Below are positions 1-6,813 of a stretch of 17,818 nucleotides of DNA, piece by piece. The DNA is taken from assembly GCA_964443275.1 (NCBI GenBank), contig CAYUCE010000038.1, positions 1-17,818 of the forward strand, given 5' to 3'. Each line of letters starts with the position of its first letter. The first letter of the stretch is position 1. A program made the position numbers and the translations under genes. Source of the DNA: CAYUCE01 sp964443275 (GTDB lineage: Bacteria > Bipolaricaulota > Bipolaricaulia > CAYUCE01). The notes beneath the pieces are model-generated. The model did not search any database. It saw only the letters and a list, made by a program, of their open reading frames with translations, and had not been told where the DNA came from.

Positions 1-246
1 TCGGACGAGGATAAATTGATCGTCCAAAGGGCCCGTAAAATTCAGCGCTTCTTTTCCCAACCCTTCTTTGTGGCGGAGAGGTTCACGGGGATGAAAGGAG
101 AATATGTCCAGCTAGATGATACTATGGAAGGTTTCGAGATGATAGTAAATGGGCAGTTAGACGATGTACCCGAACAAGCCTTCTACATGGTGGGCACAAT
201 CGAAGACGTAATGAGAAAGGCCGAAAAGAGAGAAAAGAAAGATTAG
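1..246 (+). CDS. atpD: ATP synthase F1 subunit beta, C-terminal end (partial)
   Basis: This is the last 81 residues of the catalytic beta subunit of the F1 ATP synthase, which makes ATP from ADP and phosphate at the membrane-bound rotary complex. The frame is open from base 1 and ends at TAG (244-246). Visible family landmarks are the ARKIQRFFSQPFFVAE segment, then FTGMKGEYVQLDDT, and the near-invariant PEQAFYMVGTIEDV close to the C-terminus, all in the helical C-terminal domain. The nucleotide-binding Walker motifs lie upstream, outside the window. The epsilon subunit gene atpC usually follows atpD directly, but here a Clp1-type kinase gene begins 27 bases after the stop. The identity is secure; only the tail is present. 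Confidence 0.96.
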   Translation, partial: SDEDKLIVQRARKIQRFFSQPFFVAERFTGMKGEYVQLDDTMEGFEMIVNGQLDDVPEQAFYMVGTIEDVMRKAEKREKKD

Positions 247-273
247 TCCGCTTATCCAACTCTTATTAATGAT

Positions 274-1239
274 TTGACTCCCCTACCAGAAGCTTTGGAC
301 GATATAGCTTCCCAAATACTAGCTGATGATGTGGTCTTAGTCTTGGGAGGCGTAGATACCGGGAAAACCTATCTAATTAAGGAATTATGGTCAAAAATGG
401 GGGGAGAAGTAGTGGATGGTGATGTAGGCCAATCGGATATCGGCCCCCCGGCTGCGGTTTCCAGAGGCGATTACAAACAGGGAGCAAAAGAAGGTTATTT
501 TGTAGGAGACGTAACGCCTCGAGGCAACTTTCTACAAGTTTTGACCGGCCTAAAACTGATGGTCACCCAATCCAAGAGGCCCTGCTTTATAGACACCGAT
601 GGATACATACAGAACGGAGCCGCCTTAGCTTTTAAATCGGAACTGGTGAACCTAATCAATCCTACTAAACTCCTACTTTTGCAAAAATCAAATGAGCTCG
701 CCTACTACAAGCTTTATGAGCGAAAAGGTATCCAGGTTATAGAAGCAAAAGCCCAATCCGAGTTTGAAAAAACTAGAGAACAAAGAATAAAAGCAAGAGA
801 AAGGGAATTTAGAGACTATTTTGATAAAGCACCGATAAAAAGTATCAAGATATCCCAGGTAGGATTTGAGAGGTTACCCATAGGCGAGGGGAAGGGGCTT
901 GATTGCAAGACCCTAACTAAAATGATGGATTGTGATGTTTTAGGAGCCTGGGAAATAGGGAGTCAGGCCGCCGCAATTGTAGACGGATTCGCCAAATCAT
1001 TGGGGACAGTTAAAAGAGCTTTAAACGTAGGATACATACGGTTAATCAATTTATCCGATCTGAAGAACTTACTGGTCGGATGCCTAGAACCAAACGGTGA
1101 TTTGCATCTGGGTATCTTAAAAGATATTGATCAAGATAGGCTCAAAATACTTACCCCGGCTGAAAAGGTCAGCCTCGTCCAGATGGGTTCAATTCAAATT
1201 GACGAACGCGGAAAACAACTGGACCGGGTAAGACTGTAG
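274..1239 (+). CDS. Clp1/Grc3-type polynucleotide 5'-hydroxyl kinase (predicted)
   Basis: This 321-residue P-loop protein belongs to the Clp1/Grc3/Nol9 group, whose characterised archaeal and eukaryotic members phosphorylate 5'-OH ends of RNA or DNA using ATP. The Walker A motif is GGVDTGKT at residues 25-32. It is followed by the group hallmark DGDVGQSDIGPP (about 48-59), then FVGDVTPRGN (about 77-86) and CFIDTDGYIQNGAA (about 104-117), the Walker B and substrate-binding strands. The C-terminal 120 residues are a less recognisable domain. The start is TTG at 274; no ATG or GTG lies in frame between the atpD stop and this codon, and I see no clear ribosome-binding site, so coupling to atpD is likely. 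The cellular role of bacterial members is unknown; RNA repair or processing is an inference. Confidence 0.8.
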   Translation: MTPLPEALDDIASQILADDVVLVLGGVDTGKTYLIKELWSKMGGEVVDGDVGQSDIGPPAAVSRGDYKQGAKEGYFVGDVTPRGNFLQVLTGLKLMVTQSKRPCFIDTDGYIQNGAALAFKSELVNLINPTKLLLLQKSNELAYYKLYERKGIQVIEAKAQSEFEKTREQRIKAREREFRDYFDKAPIKSIKISQVGFERLPIGEGKGLDCKTLTKMMDCDVLGAWEIGSQAAAIVDGFAKSLGTVKRALNVGYIRLINLSDLKNLLVGCLEPNGDLHLGILKDIDQDRLKILTPAEKVSLVQMGSIQIDERGKQLDRVRL

Positions 1240-1269
1240 GTTGACAACCTATTACACTTTTGCTATTTT
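1238..1269 (+). promoter_or_regulatory. sigma-70-type promoter with palindrome over the -35
   Basis: TTGACA (1241-1246), a 17-base spacer and TATTTT (1264-1269) form a good housekeeping-type promoter ahead of the sigma-factor gene. The -35 box sits inside the perfect 13-base palindrome AGGTTGACAACCT (1238-1250), which also overlaps the stop codon of the kinase gene. A repressor bound there would block the -35, so the sigma gene may be separately controlled. The promoter is seen in the sequence; the operator role is inferred. Confidence 0.6.
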
Positions 1270-1302
1270 CTAATCAGCAAGAAAACGGAAAACGATATAG
1301 AT

Positions 1303-1490
1303 ATGCAGTCAAATAAAAATTTGGATCCTACTGATAAAACTATCCGCCAGCTAATCATTCGTCTATCAGAAATTGAGGGGTTAGATGGAGACTACACTGA
1401 CGAAGCCGAGACTATAAAAGAAGAGATCGTTAGAAGGAATATCGGCTTGGTCAAATCAATCGCCGGAGATTTCTCCCCATCACAAGATGT
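1303..1490 (+). CDS. RNA polymerase sigma-70 family factor, N-terminal part (cut by gap)
   Basis: The first 62 residues are present before the assembly gap. The segment EEIVRRNIGLVKSIAGDF (about residues 41-58) matches sigma region 1.2/2.1, where sigma-70 family members read roughly EELIRRNLxLVxSIAxxF. The rest of region 2 (core binding and -10 recognition) and region 4 would lie in or beyond the gap. The start is ATG at 1303, and the promoter at 1241-1269 is well placed for it. The codons after the gap (1591-1611, ending in TAA) may or may not be its C-terminus, because the gap length is arbitrary. It could be an alternative sigma factor of the sporulation/flagellar/stress type; the subgroup cannot be told from this fragment. 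Confidence 0.65.
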
Positions 1491-1590
1491 NNNNNNNNNN
1501 NNNNNNNNNNNNNNNNNNNNNNNNNNNNNNNNNNNNNNNNNNNNNNNNNNNNNNNNNNNNNNNNNNNNNNNNNNNNNNNNNNNNNNNNNN
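1491..1590. other. assembly gap (100 N)
   Basis: A run of exactly 100 undetermined bases is a conventional scaffold gap of unknown true length. Any reading frame drawn through it is meaningless. It interrupts the sigma-factor gene. Confidence 0.98.
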
Positions 1591-1635
1591 GATATTCTTA
1601 CCATCAAATAACCACCTTTAAGCTACCGGAAGAAA

Positions 1636-2589
1636 ATGGATCTTAAAAGCATATTTTATAACCAGAAAAAAATGCGGGCAGGTTGGCGCCTGCTCTTTTT
1701 TATAGGTCTCCTCACCGTCTTCTCATCTTTTTTTCTATCCATTATCCTGGGAATTGTGGGGATTGATAGAACAAGCCTAGAAAATCCTACCAACCTCCAG
1801 ACCTTACTCCTTTCCAGCTACATTGTATTACCCTTGCTTTTAGTCACCTGGTTTATGACTAAAGCGGTTGAACATAGACCATTTACCTCCATAGGCATCT
1901 TTTTTAACAAAAATACTCTATGGGAATTATCATGGGGAGTACTTATCGGGATTTTGATGATCACCCTATTCTTTTTAATAACTTACGGGTTGGGGCTGAT
2001 TGAAATCCAGGGGGTCTTGAGCCTTCAAAAGTTCGGACAAAAAATACTACTCCTTTTGATAACCATACTTTTAGCCGCAGCCAGTGAGGAATTTTTGTTC
2101 AGAGGCTATCCCTTTCAAGTTCTTACCGAAGGGATCGGAGTTTACCCCACACTCTTTCTTACCGCTTTTATTTTTGGGTCTTTTCACCGCATGAACCCCC
2201 ACGTTTCCACCCTGGGACTTATAAATGATGGCCTGGCGGGGATACTATTGGGGGTAGCCTATATTAAAGTTAAGTCACTATGGCTCCCCTTAGGGATTCA
2301 CTTTTCATGGAACTTTTTTCAAGGGTTTATCTACTCGTTTCCGGTCTCCGGGCTCGAATTCGAACCACGCCTTTTTCAAATTAATATGAAAGATCCTGCC
2401 TTCCTTTCCGGGGGCCGGTTCGGCCCGGAAGGAAGCATTATCACTACGGTAATAATCTGTGCATCTATTGGAGGGTTAGTTTTGTGGAAGGGATTAAAAC
2501 CCACTGACAGGATGAGTAAACTTTGGGGGGAAAATATCTATCCCGCCTTAAGGGGTGATAAAGATGAAAAATCCTTTTCTGATTGGTAA
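1636..2589 (+). CDS. CPBP family intramembrane metalloprotease
   Basis: This 317-residue, strongly hydrophobic protein has about eight membrane segments. It carries the three motifs of the CPBP (CAAX protease and bacteriocin-processing, Abi/Rce1) family: EEFLFR at 151-156, FGSFH at 180-184 and HFSWN at 222-226. These supply the glutamates, histidines and asparagine that bind the metal and activate water inside the membrane. Family members cleave membrane-embedded peptides or protect against self-produced bacteriocins; the substrate here is unknown. The start ATG at 1636 follows a weak GGAAG. The gene overlaps the GNAT remnant downstream by 26 bases and precedes an ABC-2 exporter, a pairing often seen in peptide export or immunity clusters, though nothing here proves that. 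Confidence 0.88.
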   Translation: MDLKSIFYNQKKMRAGWRLLFFIGLLTVFSSFFLSIILGIVGIDRTSLENPTNLQTLLLSSYIVLPLLLVTWFMTKAVEHRPFTSIGIFFNKNTLWELSWGVLIGILMITLFFLITYGLGLIEIQGVLSLQKFGQKILLLLITILLAAASEEFLFRGYPFQVLTEGIGVYPTLFLTAFIFGSFHRMNPHVSTLGLINDGLAGILLGVAYIKVKSLWLPLGIHFSWNFFQGFIYSFPVSGLEFEPRLFQINMKDPAFLSGGRFGPEGSIITTVIICASIGGLVLWKGLKPTDRMSKLWGENIYPALRGDKDEKSFSDW

Positions 2590-2806
2590 ACAGATTTACC
2601 GCAAGTTTATCGAAGAAGACGATATAAGAACTTGTCAAAAATGGATAAATGACCCGGCCATTACCAGAACCATAACTTCATATCTACCTTTCAACAAAAG
2701 ACAGGAGAGAAAGTGGCTTGAGAAGGGGTGGGATAACGGCAAGTATCATGATATCATTGTTATGAGCATTTTGCGCGCAGAATGGGGGGAGAATGTCAGC
2801 CAGTAA
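2564..2806 (+). pseudogene. GNAT-family N-acetyltransferase, 3'-truncated remnant
   Basis: The first 60 or so residues read as the start of a RimJ/RimL-type GCN5-related acetyltransferase: KNPFLIGKQIYRKFIEEDD, then CQKWINDPAITRT and FNKRQERKWLEK, the usual beta1-alpha1-alpha2 elements. A full protein would be near 170-190 residues and would carry the acetyl-CoA loop (Q/R-x-x-G-x-G/A). Here the frame ends after 80 residues, and the last 20 or so (from about KGWDNG) no longer resemble the family. The acetyl-CoA site is absent, so it cannot be active. The start is ATG at 2564 inside the CPBP gene (a GTG lies at 2555), and the end overlaps the ABC ATPase gene. A deletion that joined its 5' part to the ABC operon explains the layout. 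Confidence 0.6.
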
Positions 2807-3743
2807 ATCGCATAAAAACAGCATGATTGAAGCTTGCAATATAACCAGAAAGTACGGGCACCTTCTGGCGGTAAAAGACCTAAGCTTCCAAGTGGCCCCA
2901 GGTGAGGTTTTTGCTCTCTTGGGCCCAAATGGAGCCGGTAAGACCACCACGGTAAGAATACTGGCCTGCTTAATTGCCCCCACCGGGGGGTCCGCTTATG
3001 TAGGGGGACTAAAGGTGGGAAGGGACAACAGCAAAATAAGGCAAATCATCGGGGTGCTTCCCGAAAATCCTGGCCTTTACCAAAAACTCTCCGCCTGGCA
3101 AAATTTGGAATTTTTCGCCTCTCTTTATCAAATAGCCGACCCAAAGTCGAGTATAGAAAAATACCTGGACTTACTGGATCTGACGGAAAGAAAATACGCA
3201 CCGGTGGGAACCTTCTCCAAAGGTATGCGCCAGAAGGTGGCCATCGCTCGTGCCTTGATCAACGAGCCCAAAGTACTGTTTTTAGATGAACCCACGGCCA
3301 GCCTGGATCCAAAATCTTCCAAATTAGTGCGGGAATTTATTGAAAAATTATCCCAGCAAGAGAAGAGAACCATAGTTCTCTGTACACACAATCTAGCCGA
3401 AGCAGAGAGTCTTTGTGATCGGATCGGACTTATAGACCAAAGCTTAATTAAGATGGGAGCCCCGGAGGATCTAAAAGGAGATCTATACGAAAAAAGAACC
3501 GTAATTCAATTAAAGGAGCTGACTCCAAAGGTAAAAAGGTCGCTGGATTTTGACTTTATCACCGAAATTAACCCTGAAGATTCAAAGATAATTGTGACTG
3601 TGGATAATCCGGAAGAACAAAACCCACTATTGGTTGAGAAAATCGTTAGGGCCGGAGGAAAGATACAGTGGGTAAACAAAAAAGAGTATTCCTTAGAGGA
3701 TGTCTATTTACGGTTGATGGAAGCGGATAAAAATGATTCGTAG
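2793..3743 (+). CDS. ABC-2 type transporter ATP-binding protein
   Basis: This is a 316-residue ATPase of the NatA/CcmA-like class that powers a membrane exporter. Visible motifs in order are Walker A GPNGAGKT (44-51), a Q-loop region VLPENPGLY that lacks the usual glutamine (about 88-96), the signature FSKGMRQK (141-148), Walker B VLFLDEPT (161-168), the D-loop SLDP and the H-loop histidine at 199. A C-terminal domain of about 90 residues follows, as in ABC-2 exporters. ATG at 2793 has GGGGGAG just upstream; a second ATG at 2823 (residue 11) is where family homology begins and is an alternative start. The gene overlaps the permease gene by 11 bases, so the two are translationally coupled. The substrate is not evident. 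Confidence 0.93.
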   Translation: MSASKSHKNSMIEACNITRKYGHLLAVKDLSFQVAPGEVFALLGPNGAGKTTTVRILACLIAPTGGSAYVGGLKVGRDNSKIRQIIGVLPENPGLYQKLSAWQNLEFFASLYQIADPKSSIEKYLDLLDLTERKYAPVGTFSKGMRQKVAIARALINEPKVLFLDEPTASLDPKSSKLVREFIEKLSQQEKRTIVLCTHNLAEAESLCDRIGLIDQSLIKMGAPEDLKGDLYEKRTVIQLKELTPKVKRSLDFDFITEINPEDSKIIVTVDNPEEQNPLLVEKIVRAGGKIQWVNKKEYSLEDVYLRLMEADKNDS

Positions 3744-4455
3744 GCTCTTAATCTTGATTAAAAAAGAGTGGCAGGAGATGCTGGGAAATAAGATGGTACT
3801 GGTGGGAATCGTGGTCCTCCCCATTATGTTTCTTGGTTTTTCCTTGTTTTTACTGTATAGATTCGGCAGCGCAAGCGACCTTACGGCCCAAAATCTACTA
3901 ATCAACTTCCCACTTATCTATTTTCTACTCTTTCCAATAATTATACCTTTGGCTACTTCAGTATATGCTATCATCGGTGAAAAAGATCAGGGTACCCTGG
4001 AGCCGCTTTTGGCCACTCCCATACGGGAAATTGAGCTCTTTTTGGCCAAAGCATTAGCTTCGGTCATACCGGCTCTTTTAATTACCTGGACTGTATTTGG
4101 AATTTTTTTGCTGGCCGCTTACCTGCTTACTTCAAAAAACCTTGCCGGGCTGTTTCTCTCCCCTTCCTGGACGGCCAGCATATTCTTACTTTCCCCGTTG
4201 GTATCCATATTTTCAGTAACTGCCACTATGGCCATTTCCTCCCGGTTAAATGATTCCAGAGCGGCCTATCAGCTAAGCACCTTTGTAATGCTCCCTATAT
4301 TAGTCCCCATCTTTGTATACCTGGTAAACCAGACTCTAATAAGCCTGCAAATGATCTTGTTAGAAGCCCTGGTTATTGCTATCCTTGACGGGGTAATGTT
4401 TTTTATTTCCATTAAAGTGTTTAAACGAGAGGAAATTTTAACTAGATGGAAATAG
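3733..4455 (+). CDS. ABC-2 type transporter permease
   Basis: This 240-residue membrane protein has about six hydrophobic helices and is the partner of the ATPase whose gene it overlaps. The N-terminus MIRRLLILIKKEWQEM is the cytoplasmic lead-in typical of ABC-2 permeases. The segment GEKDQGTLEPLLATPIREIE (about 78-97), between helices 2 and 3, is the family's conserved cytoplasmic coupling motif (E-x-G-T-L-E-x-L-L-x-T-P). Two ATPases and two permeases would make the exporter. The start ATG at 3733 lies inside the ATPase gene. The substrate is unknown; drug, sodium, bacteriocin or surface-polymer export are all possible. Confidence 0.9.
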   Translation: MIRRLLILIKKEWQEMLGNKMVLVGIVVLPIMFLGFSLFLLYRFGSASDLTAQNLLINFPLIYFLLFPIIIPLATSVYAIIGEKDQGTLEPLLATPIREIELFLAKALASVIPALLITWTVFGIFLLAAYLLTSKNLAGLFLSPSWTASIFLLSPLVSIFSVTATMAISSRLNDSRAAYQLSTFVMLPILVPIFVYLVNQTLISLQMILLEALVIAILDGVMFFISIKVFKREEILTRWK

Positions 4456-4512
4456 ACGGCGATCCCATAAATAGGGGTCAAAACAAACTAAAATCAGTAT
4501 TATTTGTAAGAG

Positions 4513-4911
4513 GTGAGAAAGATTAAGAAGAAACGATTATTGCGCACGCTTTTCATTGGATTGGCGACTTCAATTTTTATCGGTTCGCTTTTTTTGTTAA
4601 ACGGATGTATTCCCGGGATGGGAGGACAGGAAACCTACAAGATGGACCCTGTCTGGTCTCCGGATGGTAGCCAGGTGGCTTTTAGCTCCAATAAAGACGG
4701 AGACTATGAAATATACATAGTGGATGTAGAAACCGGCCAGGTGGAGAAGCTTACTAGCAATGAGGATCAAGATATAGGTCCTGCCTGGTCACCGGACGGT
4801 CAAAAGATAACCTTTGCTTCCGATCGTGACGGCAATTGGGAAATCTATTCTATCGGGGCGGATGGGTCAAATTTGCAAAAGCTTACTTACACTGAGGAAG
4901 AAGAGGACTAA
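4513..4911 (+). CDS. small lipoprotein with two PD40/TolB-like repeats
   Basis: This 132-residue protein has a basic N-terminus, a hydrophobic stretch and the lipobox-like LLNGC with Cys at about 32, predicting lipid attachment on the outside of the cytoplasmic membrane. Two near-identical beta-propeller blades follow, each with the PD40 core: PVWSPDGSQVAFSSNKDGDYEIY and then PAWSPDGQKITFASDRDGNWEIY (given here as related blocks about 42 residues apart). An acidic tail ends it. TolB and DPP-IV propellers have six to eight such blades, so two cannot close a ring; it may oligomerise or be a shortened paralogue. The start is taken as GTG at 4513, but AGAGGTGAG (4509-4517) is placed better for an ATT at 4522. 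No specific function can be assigned. Confidence 0.75.
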   Translation: MRKIKKKRLLRTLFIGLATSIFIGSLFLLNGCIPGMGGQETYKMDPVWSPDGSQVAFSSNKDGDYEIYIVDVETGQVEKLTSNEDQDIGPAWSPDGQKITFASDRDGNWEIYSIGADGSNLQKLTYTEEEED

Positions 4912-4940
4912 AAACTTTCAACTAAATTGGGCAGACGATC

Positions 4941-5812
4941 ATCAAAGAGAATAATCTAGTCTCACCGCCGGCTATAAAGAGAATTCTTAAGAAACAGGGG
5001 ATTAGTCTGAAAAAGGGCTTAGGGCAGCATTTTCTTTGTGACCATCAGGTTCTACATACCATATTGGAAAGTGCTGACATCGCCAAAGAAGACCAAATCC
5101 TGGAGATCGGAGCGGGAATCGGCACCCTCACCCTAGATTTAGCAAAGAGGGCTAAAAAAGTTACGGCGGTGGAAATAGACAAAACCTTAGCCTCGGTCCT
5201 GACCGCAAATCTGGAAAAATGGGGCGTTAATAACGTAGATATCCACCCCCAAGACTTCCTTACCCTGAATCTAGGAGAGTTATTCCAGCAAGAGTCAAAG
5301 AAAGTCAAGGCGGTGGGAAACCTTCCTTATCAGGCAACTTCCCCAATCTTAGAGAAGTTAGTTCAAAATAGGGCCTTGATTTTTGCCTGTTTTCTAACTG
5401 TACAATTTGAGGTGGCCCAGCGAATTACCACCCCGGTGGGGGCCAAAGGGGGAAGCTCATTGGGAGTAATGCTCCAATCCTTTGCCCAATGTTACCTAAT
5501 TCAGAAAATCCCTCCCCGGGCTTTCTTTCCTCCCCCCGAAGTCCATTCTGCCCTGGTAGGAATTAAATTTTTAAAAAAGCCCCGATTTACCTCCGATGAG
5601 AAGATCTATTTTAAAGTAGTAAGATCCGCCTTTAATTTACGCCGAAAAACCATAAGGAATGCCCTGGCCCAATCCATTTACTTTGATTTAGATACCAAGC
5701 AAGTGGAAAAGGCCTTAGAAAAGGCTAAAATTGATAAAAACAGGAGGGGAGAAACCCTTACCATCCAGGAATTCGACAGGTTAGCCGAGGAGATAAAAAG
5801 GCAAGGAGACTA
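4941..5812 (+). CDS. rsmA: 16S rRNA (adenine1518-N6/adenine1519-N6)-dimethyltransferase (3' end at gap)
   Basis: RsmA/KsgA dimethylates two adjacent adenines in the 3' hairpin of 16S rRNA using S-adenosylmethionine, late in small-subunit assembly. Visible motifs are SLKKGLGQHFL (from about 5004), the SAM-binding LEIGAGIGTLT (from about 5101), the acidic VEID, the catalytic NLPYQATSPIL (about 5320-5352) and FFPPPEVHSALV (about 5524-5559). Homology runs about 30 residues upstream of GLGQHFL, to around 4941. The frame is open from 4926 but holds no ATG, GTG or TTG before 5064, where the SAM motif would be nearly reached and GLGQHFL lost. The start is therefore ATC (4938 or 4941), ATT (4926) or CTG (5007), or the sequence has an error. 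The gene ends at, or one codon past, the gap. Confidence 0.88.
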
Positions 5813-5912
5813 NNNNNNNNNNNNNNNNNNNNNNNNNNNNNNNNNNNNNNNNNNNNNNNNNNNNNNNNNNNNNNNNNNNNNNNNNNNNNNNNNNNNNNNN
5901 NNNNNNNNNNNN
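5813..5912. other. assembly gap (100 N)
   Basis: This is a second run of exactly 100 N, again a scaffold gap of unknown true length. It separates the end of rsmA from the Nudix gene. The two happen to share a frame across it, but they are separate proteins. Confidence 0.98.
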
Positions 5913-6605
5913 GAAAAGGATTTGAAACATTACTACGCGGAGACAGACGGTCAAGTATACTTAATAGAAGAAGAGGGTAAACTTCGTTTTCCCAAATCGT
6001 TAGATGAATTGTTTTTTGAAGTCGAAAAAACCCGGCTAATTACAATTGGCAAGGAAAAAGTGGTTTACTGTAGGCCCAAACTTTCTTCTCATCCTTACGA
6101 CTGGTGGCACAAAGATGAAATACCGGCCATGAACAGGGTCGACCCATTGGTAAGAAAAGCAGTAAACACCACGCTGCCTCGAGTAGTAACTGAAGCGGTA
6201 GTAAAAAAGAAAGGTAAGATCTTGCTGGTTAAGCCTAAGCGCGGTTATACCAAAGGAAAGTGGACCCTGCCTGGCGGTTTCGCCAAATACGGAGAATCCC
6301 CAATACAATCCCTAAAAAGGGAATTAAAGGAAGAGGTGGGAGTAGAGGGAAAAATTGAGAAATTACTTACAGTAGAGAGTAAGATCGGCGAGCGCACCAA
6401 TTTTCATTGGTATATGTTCTTCTATCAAGTTAGCCTGCCGCATGAAAACTTTAGTCCTTCCCAAGATGAGATAGAAGAAGTACGATGGTTTAATCTAAAA
6501 GAGGGTATAATCAGCTTAGGAGACGGCTTAATGGCCCATACCATCAAGAAGTTATATAATCCCGCCACAGATCCCAAGCTCAGTCAAGCTTCAACCGACC
6601 ACTAA
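5913..6605 (+). CDS. Nudix hydrolase with N-terminal extension (5' end in gap)
   Basis: At least 230 residues are present. A complete Nudix box, G-x5-E-x7-R-E-L-x-E-E-V-G-V, is visible in GFAKYGE and RELKEEVGV (about 6279-6345), preceded by GKWTLPGG. It defines a Mg-dependent pyrophosphohydrolase acting on a nucleoside diphosphate linked to another group. About 95 residues precede the Nudix fold (which starts near VVTEAVVKKKGKILLV). They include CRPKLSSHPYDWWHKDEIPAM and have no zinc-ribbon cysteine pairs, unlike NADH pyrophosphatase NudC. Similar extensions occur in Nudix proteins of uncertain substrate. The frame is open from the first base after the gap, and the true start is missing. The stop is TAA at 6603-6605. 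Confidence 0.85.
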   Translation, partial: EKDLKHYYAETDGQVYLIEEEGKLRFPKSLDELFFEVEKTRLITIGKEKVVYCRPKLSSHPYDWWHKDEIPAMNRVDPLVRKAVNTTLPRVVTEAVVKKKGKILLVKPKRGYTKGKWTLPGGFAKYGESPIQSLKRELKEEVGVEGKIEKLLTVESKIGERTNFHWYMFFYQVSLPHENFSPSQDEIEEVRWFNLKEGIISLGDGLMAHTIKKLYNPATDPKLSQASTDH

Positions 6606-6721
6606 CCTGAATTTCATCTAAGAATTTCAACCAACTCTCCACAGTTAAAGGTGCCAAACTTTTACCAAAAACTTAAATTTGACAGCTCATTGGCAACCAA
6701 GCGGCGTACTTTAAGATAAAT

Positions 6722-6750
6722 TTGCTTCCAAACCCGAGAAATTGTATACT
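6722..6750 (+). promoter_or_regulatory. probable gyrA promoter
   Basis: TTGCTT (6722-6727), a 17-base spacer and TATACT (6745-6750) lie in the 208-base space ahead of gyrA. The -10 matches consensus at five of six bases, the -35 at three. Transcription would start near 6757, leaving a leader of about 57 bases with AAGGGGTG (6796-6803) as the ribosome-binding site. A second TTGACA at about 6679 has no well-spaced -10. Confidence 0.5.
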
Positions 6751-6813
6751 ATATGCGGTAATCATGGGATTATTCTAAACTTTTTATCCAGGTAAAAGGG
6801 GTGCTATAAGAAG

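Noticed and set aside
1303..1611. A 102-residue protein ending just after the first gap
   Set aside because: The frame after the gap is arbitrary. A sigma factor would need over 100 more residues.
2403..2432. Strong GC-rich hairpin inside the CPBP gene
   Set aside because: It lies in coding sequence (SGGRFGPEGS), is not followed by a T-run and has no regulatory position.
4464..4482. Hairpin GATCCC/GGGGTC after the ABC permease gene
   Set aside because: It is followed by A-rich sequence with no T-run on either strand, so it is not a credible terminator.
5064..6605. A single open frame of 513 codons joining RsmA and the Nudix protein
   Set aside because: It runs through 100 N of arbitrary length. 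RsmA is complete to within a codon or so before the gap, and the Nudix part is a separate protein.
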